Shown here: in pieces, positions 1-4,327 of the stretch | Layout of the letters: each line of letters starts with the position of its first letter | Numbering within the stretch: the first letter of the stretch is position 1 | Source of the DNA: an uncultured Lachnospiraceae bacterium | GTDB lineage: Bacteria; Bacillota; Clostridia; Lachnospirales; Lachnospiraceae | Direction of reading: 5' to 3' | Assembly (NCBI GenBank): GCA_937901625.1 | Contig: CALDIE010000203.1 | Span: 1 to 5,812 of the forward strand | Length of the DNA stretch: 5,812 nucleotides | The notes under the pieces: model-generated | The model's database searches: none | Seen by the model: the letters and a program-made list of their open reading frames with translations, nothing else | What the model was told of the DNA's origin: nothing | Translations under genes and position numbers: made by a program

Positions 1-850
1 TATCGGTCTCATCGGTTCTGGAAAGAACTGCCTTAAAGGTGTATGTACCGCTTACGGACGGTGCAAATGTAAATGTGTGAGTACCGGACTTATCCGCCGA
101 TACCTGGTCACTGCCTACCTGATCGCCGCTTGCGTCGTACATGGACACACTCACCTTATCGGCACCATCGTAATCAACCAATGCTGTTACATTCACTTCG
201 ATCTTTCCGCTGTCGCTCCCGCTTAATGCTACAGATGTGATCACCGGATCCTCCACCTCATCCCAGGCTTTTCTGGCCGGTCTTGTACCGGAAGATGTCT
301 GGTCAACGGAGATTTCCAAAATACGTACGCCTCTGGCTGTAAAGCCCGCAGTGGAAACCACACTGTAATCGCCTCCCGCAAGCCCGGTATAGCTAATTTT
401 TGTCGCTGTTGTTCCGACTACAGATACAGCTGACGTCTCTGCTCCATCCGGAAGAATGGCACCATCTTCGCCCTTTAAGGTAAGGGAGGATTCGTTGCTG
501 TCTCCGGTACTGGTCGCCGTAACCGTCACATCCGCAGTTCCCGTTACGGTAAAACTAAGCGCTGCCCCTTCATCTTTCTTTAACTCAAAAGAACAGGTGC
601 TGCTGTTGCCCCGTGTTGCGGACCCTGTTAACGTAAAGTATCCATCGCTTCCATAGGTTCCGGCCGGGATTTCCTCCTTCTTCTCAATGGTACCGATCGA
701 ACTCTTCGGATCCAGCAGATAGGTCGTCGAGCCATCCGCTGAAGCTCTTAAGGCAAAAGCATTGCCAAAACAGAGTTCCGATACCACCATCACCATCGTC
801 ATGAAATAGACGATCCAATTTCGGATGGCTTTTCGTTGTTTGTACTTCAT
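1..850 (-). CDS. Secreted surface protein, N-terminal 283 residues (3' end outside window)
   Basis: Not shown: the C-terminus, since the frame is open through the window edge. Residues 1-33 look like a signal peptide: a basic n-region (MKYKQRKAIR), a hydrophobic stretch (about 12-28) and an AFA or ASA cleavage site near residues 33 or 38. Residues about 40-183 are Ser/Thr/Gly-rich, all-beta in character, and end in a GGDYSVVST...RGVRILEISV pattern. That pattern resembles the carbohydrate-binding-like module often placed in front of pectate-lyase-like domains. Residues about 200-283 resemble an FN3/Ig-like domain (PVITSVALS, DYDGADKVSVSMYDASG, SGTYTFKAVLSR). The start is fixed by AGGAGG at 863-868, 12 nt upstream, and an in-frame TAA just before it. 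The protein is probably exported and surface-located, perhaps sortase-anchored like the other surface protein in this window. The ligand or enzymatic function is unknown. Upstream cre-like boxes suggest catabolite control. Confidence 0.8.
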   Translation of the reverse strand, partial: MKYKQRKAIRNWIVYFMTMVMVVSELCFGNAFALRASADGSTTYLLDPKSSIGTIEKKEEIPAGTYGSDGYFTLTGSATRGNSSTCSFELKKDEGAALSFTVTGTADVTVTATSTGDSNESSLTLKGEDGAILPDGAETSAVSVVGTTATKISYTGLAGGDYSVVSTAGFTARGVRILEISVDQTSSGTRPARKAWDEVEDPVITSVALSGSDSGKIEVNVTALVDYDGADKVSVSMYDASGDQVGSDQVSADKSGTHTFTFAPSVSGTYTFKAVLSRTDETD

Positions 851-862
851 TTTTGTTTATAA

Positions 863-868
863 CCTCCT
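863..868 (-). promoter_or_regulatory. Shine-Dalgarno sequence of the surface protein gene
   Basis: A full AGGAGG on the minus strand inside an AAAAAAGGAGG run, 12 nt before the ATG at 850. The spacing is slightly long, but no other start lies nearby and the frame is closed by TAA between this site and the ATG. It therefore fixes the start. Confidence 0.8.
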
Positions 869-898
869 TTTTTACATTTTTAGTTTACCTTTGTTACT

Positions 899-927
899 GT
901 TATAAAATGTTGTGAAAACGCTTTCAT
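899..927 (-). promoter_or_regulatory. Candidate sigma-A promoter of the surface protein gene
   Basis: On the minus strand ATGAAA (922-927; 4 of 6 to TTGACA) is followed after exactly 17 bp by TATAAC (899-904; 5 of 6 to TATAAT). Transcription would start near 892, giving a leader of about 40 nt with the AGGAGG well placed. The cre-like box at 913-926 covers the -35 and spacer, consistent with repression by promoter occlusion. The -35 is weak, so this is a candidate only. Confidence 0.45.
913..926 (-). promoter_or_regulatory. cre-like CcpA/LacI-family operator 1
   Basis: TGAAAACGCTTTCA (TGAAAGCGTTTTCA on the coding strand) fits the Firmicutes catabolite-responsive element consensus, TGWAANCGNTNWCA, at every position. 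It overlaps the candidate -35 and spacer, so CcpA or a local LacI-family regulator would be expected to repress. The match is seen directly; which protein binds is inferred. Confidence 0.65.
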
Positions 928-942
928 TTCAATCCTTTTCAA

Positions 943-986
943 AACCTCGTAAACCTTTCTTTTGTACTCTTCTGATTTACGAGGTT
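943..986. repeat. 11-bp perfect inverted repeat, AACCTCGTAAA / TTTACGAGGTT
   Basis: AACCTCGTAAA at 943-953 is repeated inverted at 976-986, with 22 bp between the arms. It lies just upstream of the candidate promoter, about 50-95 bp before the inferred start of transcription. It has no U-run in either direction, so it is not a terminator. It could be two half-sites of a regulator or a structure in a longer leader if transcription starts further upstream. Confidence 0.6.
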
Positions 987-1004
987 CCAAAAAACGGCTA
1001 ATTA

Positions 1005-1041
1005 CTTACATTTTCTTACACTTCTTACATTTCTTCTTACA
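1005..1041 (-). repeat. Four direct repeats of TGTAAG upstream of the surface protein promoter
   Basis: CTTACA occurs at 1005-1010, 1015-1020, 1024-1029 and 1036-1041, reading TGTAAG on the minus strand. Start-to-start distances are 10, 9 and 12 bp, close to one helical turn, so all copies face roughly the same side of the DNA. The surrounding sequence is TTCTTACATT-like and pyrimidine-rich, so simple low-complexity repetition is the competing explanation. Confidence 0.5.
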
Positions 1042-1129
1042 TTTTAATTCGATTTTTCCACCTTTATCCTCAGTTTATATCGTACAGCAAATCGGACTTT
1101 TTCGAAACTCGGAAAAAACCACAATCTTT

Positions 1130-1143
1130 TGTAAGCGCTTTCG
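1130..1143 (-). promoter_or_regulatory. cre-like operator 2
   Basis: TGTAAGCGCTTTCG matches the cre consensus except for the last base. It lies about 205 bp upstream of box 1 and about 280 bp before the surface protein ATG. Two cre-like boxes in one intergenic region could support DNA looping, or could belong to a second, more distal promoter that I could not identify convincingly. Confidence 0.5.
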
Positions 1144-1204
1144 GTATTTTTTACGATACAAAGCGAGTGGGGTAAGCAGCAAAGTATCCTGTCACCATCC
1201 CGCC

Positions 1205-1236
1205 AAAAAAAGAGGAACCCCTCATCGGGATCCCTC
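1205..1236 (-). terminator. Intrinsic terminator of the aminotransferase gene
   Basis: Minus-strand RNA folds as GAGGGAUCCC - GAUGA - GGGGUUCCUC, a 10-bp stem with two G-U pairs and a 5-nt loop, followed at once by seven U residues. It lies about 40 nt after the aminotransferase stop codon and separates that gene from the surface protein gene downstream. Confidence 0.9.
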
Positions 1237-1274
1237 CTAAATTAAATGTATCCATATTCCATATGCCCGGTGAC

Positions 1275-2558
1275 TTATGCTTCCAGTAACTTCTCAACAC
1301 TCACGAGTTTTACGCACAGTACAAAGAGCTCTGCCGCTGTCTTTAATTCGCTGACAGGAGGCAATGTCGGCGCAATACGGATGTTGGAATCATGCGGATC
1401 CTTTCCATACGGCCAGGTTGCGCCTGCGCCCGTCATGATCACGCCGGCCTTCTTAGCCTTTAACACGATCGCCTTTGCGCAGCCGTCCAAAGAGTCAAAG
1501 CTGATGAAATATCCACCCTTGGGAAGTGTCCAGGTTCCGACATTCCGTCCGCCAAGTCCCTCTTCGAGCACCTGCTCTACCATCTCGAACTTCGGACGGA
1601 TGATATCCGCATGTTTGCGCATATGCTCGGTCATTCCGTGGATATCCTTAAAATAACGCACATGGCGCAACTGATTTACCTTATCGTGGCCGATCGTCTG
1701 GTTCTTTAACTGCTTCCTGATATCCTCGAGGTTGTTTAAGGATGTAGCCAGCGCCGCGATACCGCTTCCGGGGAAGGTGATCTTGGATGTGGACGCAAAC
1801 TTATATACCATATCCGGATTTCCAGCCCTCTTACATTCAGCCAGGATCTCTACCAGATAATCCTGATCGTCGTCATATAAATGGTGAATGCCATAAGCAT
1901 TATCCCAGAAAATACGGAAGTCGGTTGCCGCAGGCTTAAGTCTCGCAAAACGCCTTACCGTTGCGTCTGAATAGGAATATCCCTGCGGATTGGAATACTT
2001 CGGCACACACCAGATACCCTTGATCGCCTCGTCGCTGCTTACGAGAGACTCCACCATATCCATATCCGGTCCGTCCTTTGTCATCGGCACGGGGATCATC
2101 TCGATCCCGAAATACTCCGTGATCGCAAAGTGACGATCATAACCGGGTACAGGGCATAAGAACTTAACTTTATCCAGTTTCCCCCAGGGAGTGTTTCCCA
2201 TGATTCCGTGCGTCATGGCACGTGCCACGGTATCATACATTACGTTTAAGGATGAGTTGCCATAGATAATGATATTGTCCGGATGATTTTCCATCATATC
2301 ACCCATCAGAACCTTTGCCTCCGGAATACCGTCGAGGCATCCGTAGTTGCGGCAGTCGGTACCGTCCTCGCAGCGGAGATCCACCTTGGAATTTAATACA
2401 TCCATCATGCCCATGGAGAGATCCAGCTGCTCCTTGCAGGGCTTTCCGCGACTCATATCCAAATGAAGGTTCATCGCAAGATAAGCATCATACTCTTTGT
2501 CGAGCTTCTCCTTCTCTTCCAGCAATTCCTCTTTTGTCATTTCTGCATACGGTTTCAT
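1275..2558 (-). CDS. PLP-dependent aminotransferase, type Ic aspartate aminotransferase family
   Basis: A 427-residue cytoplasmic fold-type I aminotransferase, probably transferring the amino group of aspartate or a related amino acid to 2-oxoglutarate. Expected motifs are present in order: MSRGKP (35-40, substrate arm), NYG (71-73), GNSSL (100-104, PLP phosphate loop), PVPGYDRH (136-143), PKYSNPQG (186-193), FWDNAYG (217-223, with D219 for the pyridine nitrogen and Y222), STSKITFPGSG (256-266, K259 as Schiff-base lysine) and IRIAPTLPP (393-401, R394 for the substrate carboxylate). The NPQG and SKITFPGSG variants and the length fit the type Ic family (Pfam Asp_aminotransf) better than classical AspC. 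The ATG at 2558 is preferred: it follows a GGAAAGGAAAG ribosome binding site. An in-frame ATG at 2612 would add 18 residues, but it has no such site and lies at the predicted transcription start. The gene appears monocistronic. Substrate specificity is inferred. Confidence 0.88.
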   Translation of the reverse strand: MKPYAEMTKEELLEEKEKLDKEYDAYLAMNLHLDMSRGKPCKEQLDLSMGMMDVLNSKVDLRCEDGTDCRNYGCLDGIPEAKVLMGDMMENHPDNIIIYGNSSLNVMYDTVARAMTHGIMGNTPWGKLDKVKFLCPVPGYDRHFAITEYFGIEMIPVPMTKDGPDMDMVESLVSSDEAIKGIWCVPKYSNPQGYSYSDATVRRFARLKPAATDFRIFWDNAYGIHHLYDDDQDYLVEILAECKRAGNPDMVYKFASTSKITFPGSGIAALATSLNNLEDIRKQLKNQTIGHDKVNQLRHVRYFKDIHGMTEHMRKHADIIRPKFEMVEQVLEEGLGGRNVGTWTLPKGGYFISFDSLDGCAKAIVLKAKKAGVIMTGAGATWPYGKDPHDSNIRIAPTLPPVSELKTAAELFVLCVKLVSVEKLLEA

Positions 2559-2617
2559 TGTACTTCTTTCCTTTCCATAGATTGCGTTTTTCATGCAACC
2601 CCCACAAACCATTGGAT

Positions 2618-2646
2618 ATTGTACTATGTTCTTTCAAAAAATACAA
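2618..2646 (-). promoter_or_regulatory. Candidate sigma-A promoter of the aminotransferase gene
   Basis: TTGTAT (2641-2646) and TACAAT (2618-2623) on the minus strand are separated by exactly 17 bp. The -10 matches 5 of 6 positions; the -35 only TTG. Transcription would begin near 2611, leaving a leader of about 50 nt before the ATG at 2558. It lies directly downstream of a terminator, which supports an independent transcription unit. Confidence 0.5.
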
Positions 2647-2674
2647 CTGTTTTTCTACGACGGACACTATACAC

Positions 2675-2711
2675 AAAAAGCACAGATCACCTGCGCAAGC
2701 GATCCGTGCTT
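2675..2711 (-). terminator. Intrinsic terminator between xerD and the aminotransferase gene
   Basis: Minus-strand RNA has AAGCACGGAUC (2711-2701) pairing with GAUCUGUGCUU (2688-2678), an 11-bp stem with a single G-U pair. The stem can be extended a little into the loop, and the 3' arm runs into five U residues. It would end either a xerD transcript with a tail of about 220 nt after the stop codon, or a short transcript from the promoter-like element at 2779-2808. Confidence 0.8.
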
Positions 2712-2772
2712 CTAAATCTCCTTCTATCACGCAAGCCTTCTTATCATCGGGCATTGCGTTATTATTTCGGGC
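2675..2772 (-). ncRNA. Possible small RNA of about 100 nt
   Basis: This interval runs from the start site expected for the promoter-like element at 2779-2808 to the U-tract of the terminator at 2675-2711. It holds no convincing ORF: the only short frames lack a ribosome binding site before their ATG. It does contain AGAAGGAG, a Shine-Dalgarno-like stretch with no start codon after it, and GCTTGCG occurs twice. It matches no RNA family I recognise. It may equally be the 3' untranslated region of xerD. Confidence 0.3.
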
Positions 2773-2773
2773 T

Positions 2774-2817
2774 TTTACATAATATTTTTATGTTGACCAT
2801 TTGGTCAATTATGTAAA
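2774..2817. repeat. 44-bp nested inverted repeat downstream of xerD
   Basis: Outer arms TTTACATAAT (2774-2783) and ATTATGTAAA (2808-2817) are perfect inverted copies. They enclose the inner palindrome at 2793-2808, whose right arm abuts the outer right arm. The left side carries about 10 extra bases (2783-2792). Neither side ends in a U-run, so it does not look like a terminator. Confidence 0.65.
2779..2808 (-). promoter_or_regulatory. Promoter-like element with a palindromic operator
   Basis: Minus-strand TTGACC (2803-2808) and TATTAT (2779-2784), each 5 of 6 to consensus, are 18 bp apart. A perfect palindrome, TTGACCA-TT-TGGTCAA on the plus strand (2793-2808), covers the -35 and spacer. 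This arrangement is typical of a repressor-controlled promoter; palindromes of this kind are often bound by TetR- or MarR-type regulators. No such regulator is encoded in the window. Confidence 0.4.
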
Positions 2818-2840
2818 CAGTCCTATTTTATATCTTATTA

Positions 2841-2871
2841 GGTATCTTTTCCGGATTTGATACCTTTTTTT
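2841..2871 (+). terminator. Weak plus-strand terminator-like hairpin
   Basis: GGTATC (2841-2846) pairs with GATACC (2859-2864) across a 12-nt loop and is followed by seven T residues on the plus strand. In the minus direction the T-run is missing, so it does not suit xerD, which ends about 20 bp away. No plus-strand gene precedes it. It could stop antisense transcription or be chance. Confidence 0.3.
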
Positions 2872-2892
2872 ATTCACTTCTCTTTCAAGGGA

Positions 2893-3780
2893 TCATCCTC
2901 TGGGGAAGTTCTTCGCATATACCTCGCGCAATTTATTCTGCGTCATATTCGCGTAGATCTGGGTCGTGGAGATATCGGAATGACCTAACATCTCCTGAAC
3001 GCTGCGCAGGTCGGCTCCATTCTCCACCAAATGAGCCGCAAAAGAATGCCGTAGCGTGTGCGGCGTAATATCCGCCGTAATACCTGCCTTTCTCGCGTAA
3101 TATTTCACCAGTTTCCAGAATCCCTGCCTGCTCATGGGCTTTCCGGAGCAGTTTGTAAAGAGGACATCGCTGTTCTGATCTGCCAGCATTAAGCCTCTCG
3201 CGTTTTTGACGTAATCAGTCAAAGCACGCTTCGCCGGAGTTCCAAAAGGCACAATACGCTCCTTGTGCGCGTCTCTGCATACAATATAGCCTACCTGGAA
3301 GTTCACATCCGACATTTTCAGAGCGATCAGCTCGGAAACACGGATACCTGTTGCATACAGGAGTTCCAGCATAGCGCGGTCTCTTAAATCCTTCGGTGCA
3401 TTGCCCTTAGGCTGATCCAGAAGGCGGTTCACTTCATCTGTGGTGAGGATTTCCGGCATCTTCTTCTCGATCTTCGGTGCCTTCAGACTCTCGGCGGAAT
3501 CTTCCTTTACAAGCCCCATCTTGAAAAGATAATGGAAGAAAGCCTTGATGGAAGCGATATTTCTGGAGATCGTTGCGGCAGCAAAGCCGCTCTTCTCCAT
3601 ATAAAGAACATAGGACTGCAGATGAGTCACCGTAACGTTCTTAACTTCTGTGATATTCTGTTGTGCGAGATACTTAACTAATTTGGTCAAATCTCTCTTG
3701 TAAGATACTACTGTATTTCTGGACATCTGCTTATCATTCTGCAGATAGATCATAAACTCTTCTAAACGATTCTCGATCAT
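2893..3780 (-). CDS. xerD: Site-specific tyrosine recombinase, XerD type
   Basis: A complete 295-residue tyrosine recombinase, the usual length for XerC/XerD. With its partner it resolves chromosome dimers by strand exchange at dif at the division site. Residues about 1-90 form the SAM-like core-binding domain (RLEEFMIYLQ, NTVVSYKRDL, ISRNIASIKAFFHYL) and about 108-285 the catalytic domain. All active-site residues are present: R147 (ATGIRVSEL), K173 (AHKERIVPFG), H241 and R244 (HTLRHSFAAHL), H267 (LGHSD) and nucleophile Y276 (IYANM). The C-terminal KLREVYAKNFPRG resembles the XerD tail (YHPR-type) of Firmicutes more than XerC, hence the name, although XerC or another Xer paralogue cannot be excluded without a tree. 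The ATG at 3780 is preceded by AAAGGA about 11 nt upstream. Its promoter at 3930-3958 implies a leader of about 140 nt. Confidence 0.85.
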   Translation of the reverse strand: MIENRLEEFMIYLQNDKQMSRNTVVSYKRDLTKLVKYLAQQNITEVKNVTVTHLQSYVLYMEKSGFAAATISRNIASIKAFFHYLFKMGLVKEDSAESLKAPKIEKKMPEILTTDEVNRLLDQPKGNAPKDLRDRAMLELLYATGIRVSELIALKMSDVNFQVGYIVCRDAHKERIVPFGTPAKRALTDYVKNARGLMLADQNSDVLFTNCSGKPMSRQGFWKLVKYYARKAGITADITPHTLRHSFAAHLVENGADLRSVQEMLGHSDISTTQIYANMTQNKLREVYAKNFPRG

Positions 3781-3798
3781 AATCTCTCGATTCCTTTC

Positions 3799-3815
3799 TT
3801 TGACCTGTCGTCAAA
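3799..3815. repeat. Palindrome TTTGAC-CTGTC-GTCAAA in the xerD leader
   Basis: Perfect 6-bp arms around a 5-bp centre, ending 19 bp before the xerD start codon and just upstream of its ribosome binding site. In RNA it could form a small hairpin close to the AAAGGA. Its arms share TTGAC/GTCAA with the palindromes at 2793-2808 and 4110-4126, but centre lengths differ (5, 6 and 7), so a common binding protein is uncertain. Confidence 0.5.
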
Positions 3816-3883
3816 TTTTCTATTTACCATAAATCAACTCATTCAAGTTTCTGTAAACATTTTATATTTCCTGATTATTTCAA

Positions 3884-3914
3884 CCGGAGGTTTTTTATGA
3901 AAACCATGTTCCGG
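3884..3914. repeat. Two-part hairpin around the small plus-strand ORF start
   Basis: CCGGA (3884-3888) pairs with TCCGG (3910-3914) and, inside it, GGTTTT (3889-3894) pairs with AAAACC (3900-3905), leaving loop TTATG and a 4-nt bulge. As plus-strand RNA this puts the GGAGG ribosome binding site in the stem and the ATG in the loop. As minus-strand RNA the same hairpin lies near the 5' end of the xerD leader. Confidence 0.55.
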
Positions 3915-3938
3915 CTCGATACAAGTGTAATTATATAG
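3897..3938 (+). CDS. Candidate 13-codon ORF on the opposite strand to all other genes
   Basis: The frame reads MKTMFRLDTSVII then TAG. It is preceded by GGAGG at 3886-3890 with an ideal 6-nt gap, the best ribosome binding site in this intergenic region. A hairpin with a short T-rich tail follows at 3967-4003. I do not recognise the peptide; it has no membrane segment and is too short for a domain call. No convincing plus-strand promoter was found, and no gene follows on this strand, so an attenuator-type leader peptide has nothing to control here. It could be a stand-alone micropeptide, a remnant of a lost gene, or a chance frame in the xerD leader. Its last codons coincide with the xerD -10 box. 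Confidence 0.3.
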   Translation: MKTMFRLDTSVII

Positions 3939-3958
3939 ACAAAAAATTTCGAATTCAA
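3930..3958 (-). promoter_or_regulatory. Candidate sigma-A promoter of xerD
   Basis: On the minus strand TTGAAT (3953-3958; 4 of 6) and a perfect TATAAT (3930-3935) are separated by exactly 17 bp. This is the best promoter match in the window. Transcription would start near 3923, giving a leader of about 140 nt that carries the hairpin at 3884-3914 and the palindrome at 3799-3815. Confidence 0.6.
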
Positions 3959-3966
3959 ATGACAAA

Positions 3967-4003
3967 AGTGCCAAAATTCCATATTTCAGGGCATTTTGGC
4001 ACT
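3967..4003. terminator. Long hairpin upstream of the xerD promoter, possible terminator
   Basis: AGTGCCAAAAT (3967-3977) and ATTTTGGCACT (3993-4003) are perfect 11-bp inverted repeats; TCC/GGG can add pairs inside, leaving a loop of about 8 nt. Minus-strand RNA continues with UUUUG and plus-strand RNA with CUCUUU, so either direction has only a weak U-tail. It could back up the terminator at 4243-4277, end a short transcript from about 4088, or end the small plus-strand ORF transcript. Confidence 0.5.
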
Positions 4004-4089
4004 CTTTCCACTAGATGTTGTTTTTCGTTTTTGCAATCCCCACCAAATCTCGCCGTGGATTATTTCACTTTTTTATGTCAATTTTGCAA

Positions 4090-4126
4090 TTTACATAATA
4101 TTTCACAAATTGACTACTTTGGTCAA
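4090..4126 (-). repeat. Second copy of the TTTACATAATATTT plus TTGAC/GTCAA module
   Basis: TTTACATAATATTT (4090-4103) is identical to 2774-2787. It is followed after 6 bp by TTGACTA-CTT-TGGTCAA (4110-4126), a palindrome with one mismatch, matching the position of the perfect palindrome at 2793-2808. On the minus strand the TTGACC to TATTAT distance is 20 bp, too long for a normal sigma-A promoter. The region from here to 4242 otherwise shows no gene. Confidence 0.55.
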
Positions 4127-4242
4127 AGATTTTGTTGTGCATTTTTACATATCTTTTGCGGTATATTTAGAGGGGTGGAAGGGGATTTTTCTTTCCATAA
4201 CAAGGATTCTTATATATCATTTCAACGGTATATTCCTGTTGC

Positions 4243-4277
4243 AAAAAAGGGACGGGTACCTAACAGGCGCCCGTCCC
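4243..4277 (-). terminator. Strong intrinsic terminator of the sortase-anchored surface protein gene
   Basis: Minus-strand RNA pairs GGGACGGG (4277-4270) with CCCGUCCC (4256-4249). After a C/A mismatch, GCCU/AGGU adds four more pairs around a GUU loop. Six U residues follow directly. It lies about 50 nt after the stop codon at 4328 and isolates this gene from xerD. Confidence 0.92.
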
Positions 4278-4327
4278 CGACAGACTATTCAGAAGATTGC
4301 TTCCCATTGTAAGAGCCTTTAGGCCGT

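Noticed and set aside
943..986. Invertible promoter element bounded by inverted repeats
   Set aside because: The arms are only 11 bp with 22 bp between them and enclose no promoter, too small for a phase-variable inversion.
962..1240. 92-codon plus-strand ORF in the intergenic region
   Set aside because: It lies across regulatory repeats and the aminotransferase terminator, lacks a ribosome binding site, and its composition follows the T-rich DNA.
2559..2612. Upstream in-frame ATG for the aminotransferase, adding 18 residues
   Set aside because: No ribosome binding site before it, the added residues (MVCGGC...) do not look like the family N-terminus, and it coincides with the predicted transcription start.
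2488..2754. 88-codon minus-strand ORF between xerD and the aminotransferase
   Set aside because: It runs through a strong terminator and into the aminotransferase gene in another frame, and has no ribosome binding site.
3675..3691. Further TTGACCAAATTAGTTAA-like match inside xerD (minus strand)
   Set aside because: It encodes the ordinary DLTKLVK segment of the XerD N-terminal domain, and the palindrome is poor; coding constraint explains it.
4076..4081. Perfect TTGACA on the minus strand
   Set aside because: No TATAAT-like hexamer lies 15-19 bp downstream (CCACGG is at the expected position), so it is not supported as a promoter.
4145..4230. Short minus-strand frames of about 17 codons (for example MERKIPFHPSKYTAKDM)
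   Set aside because: No ribosome binding site and no promoter of quality; frames of this length are expected by chance.
3996..4322. Two overlapping plus-strand ORFs of 108 and 117 codons (3959-4322)
   Set aside because: Both read through the surface gene terminator in antisense, have no ribosome binding site and show Phe/Cys-rich composition expected from T-rich non-coding DNA.
851..4327. Riboswitch, T-box, tRNA or CRISPR in the intergenic stretches
   Set aside because: I looked for conserved cores (T-box, SAM, TPP, cyclic-di-GMP, lysine, preQ1 types), tRNA arms and regularly spaced 25-40 bp repeats and saw none.
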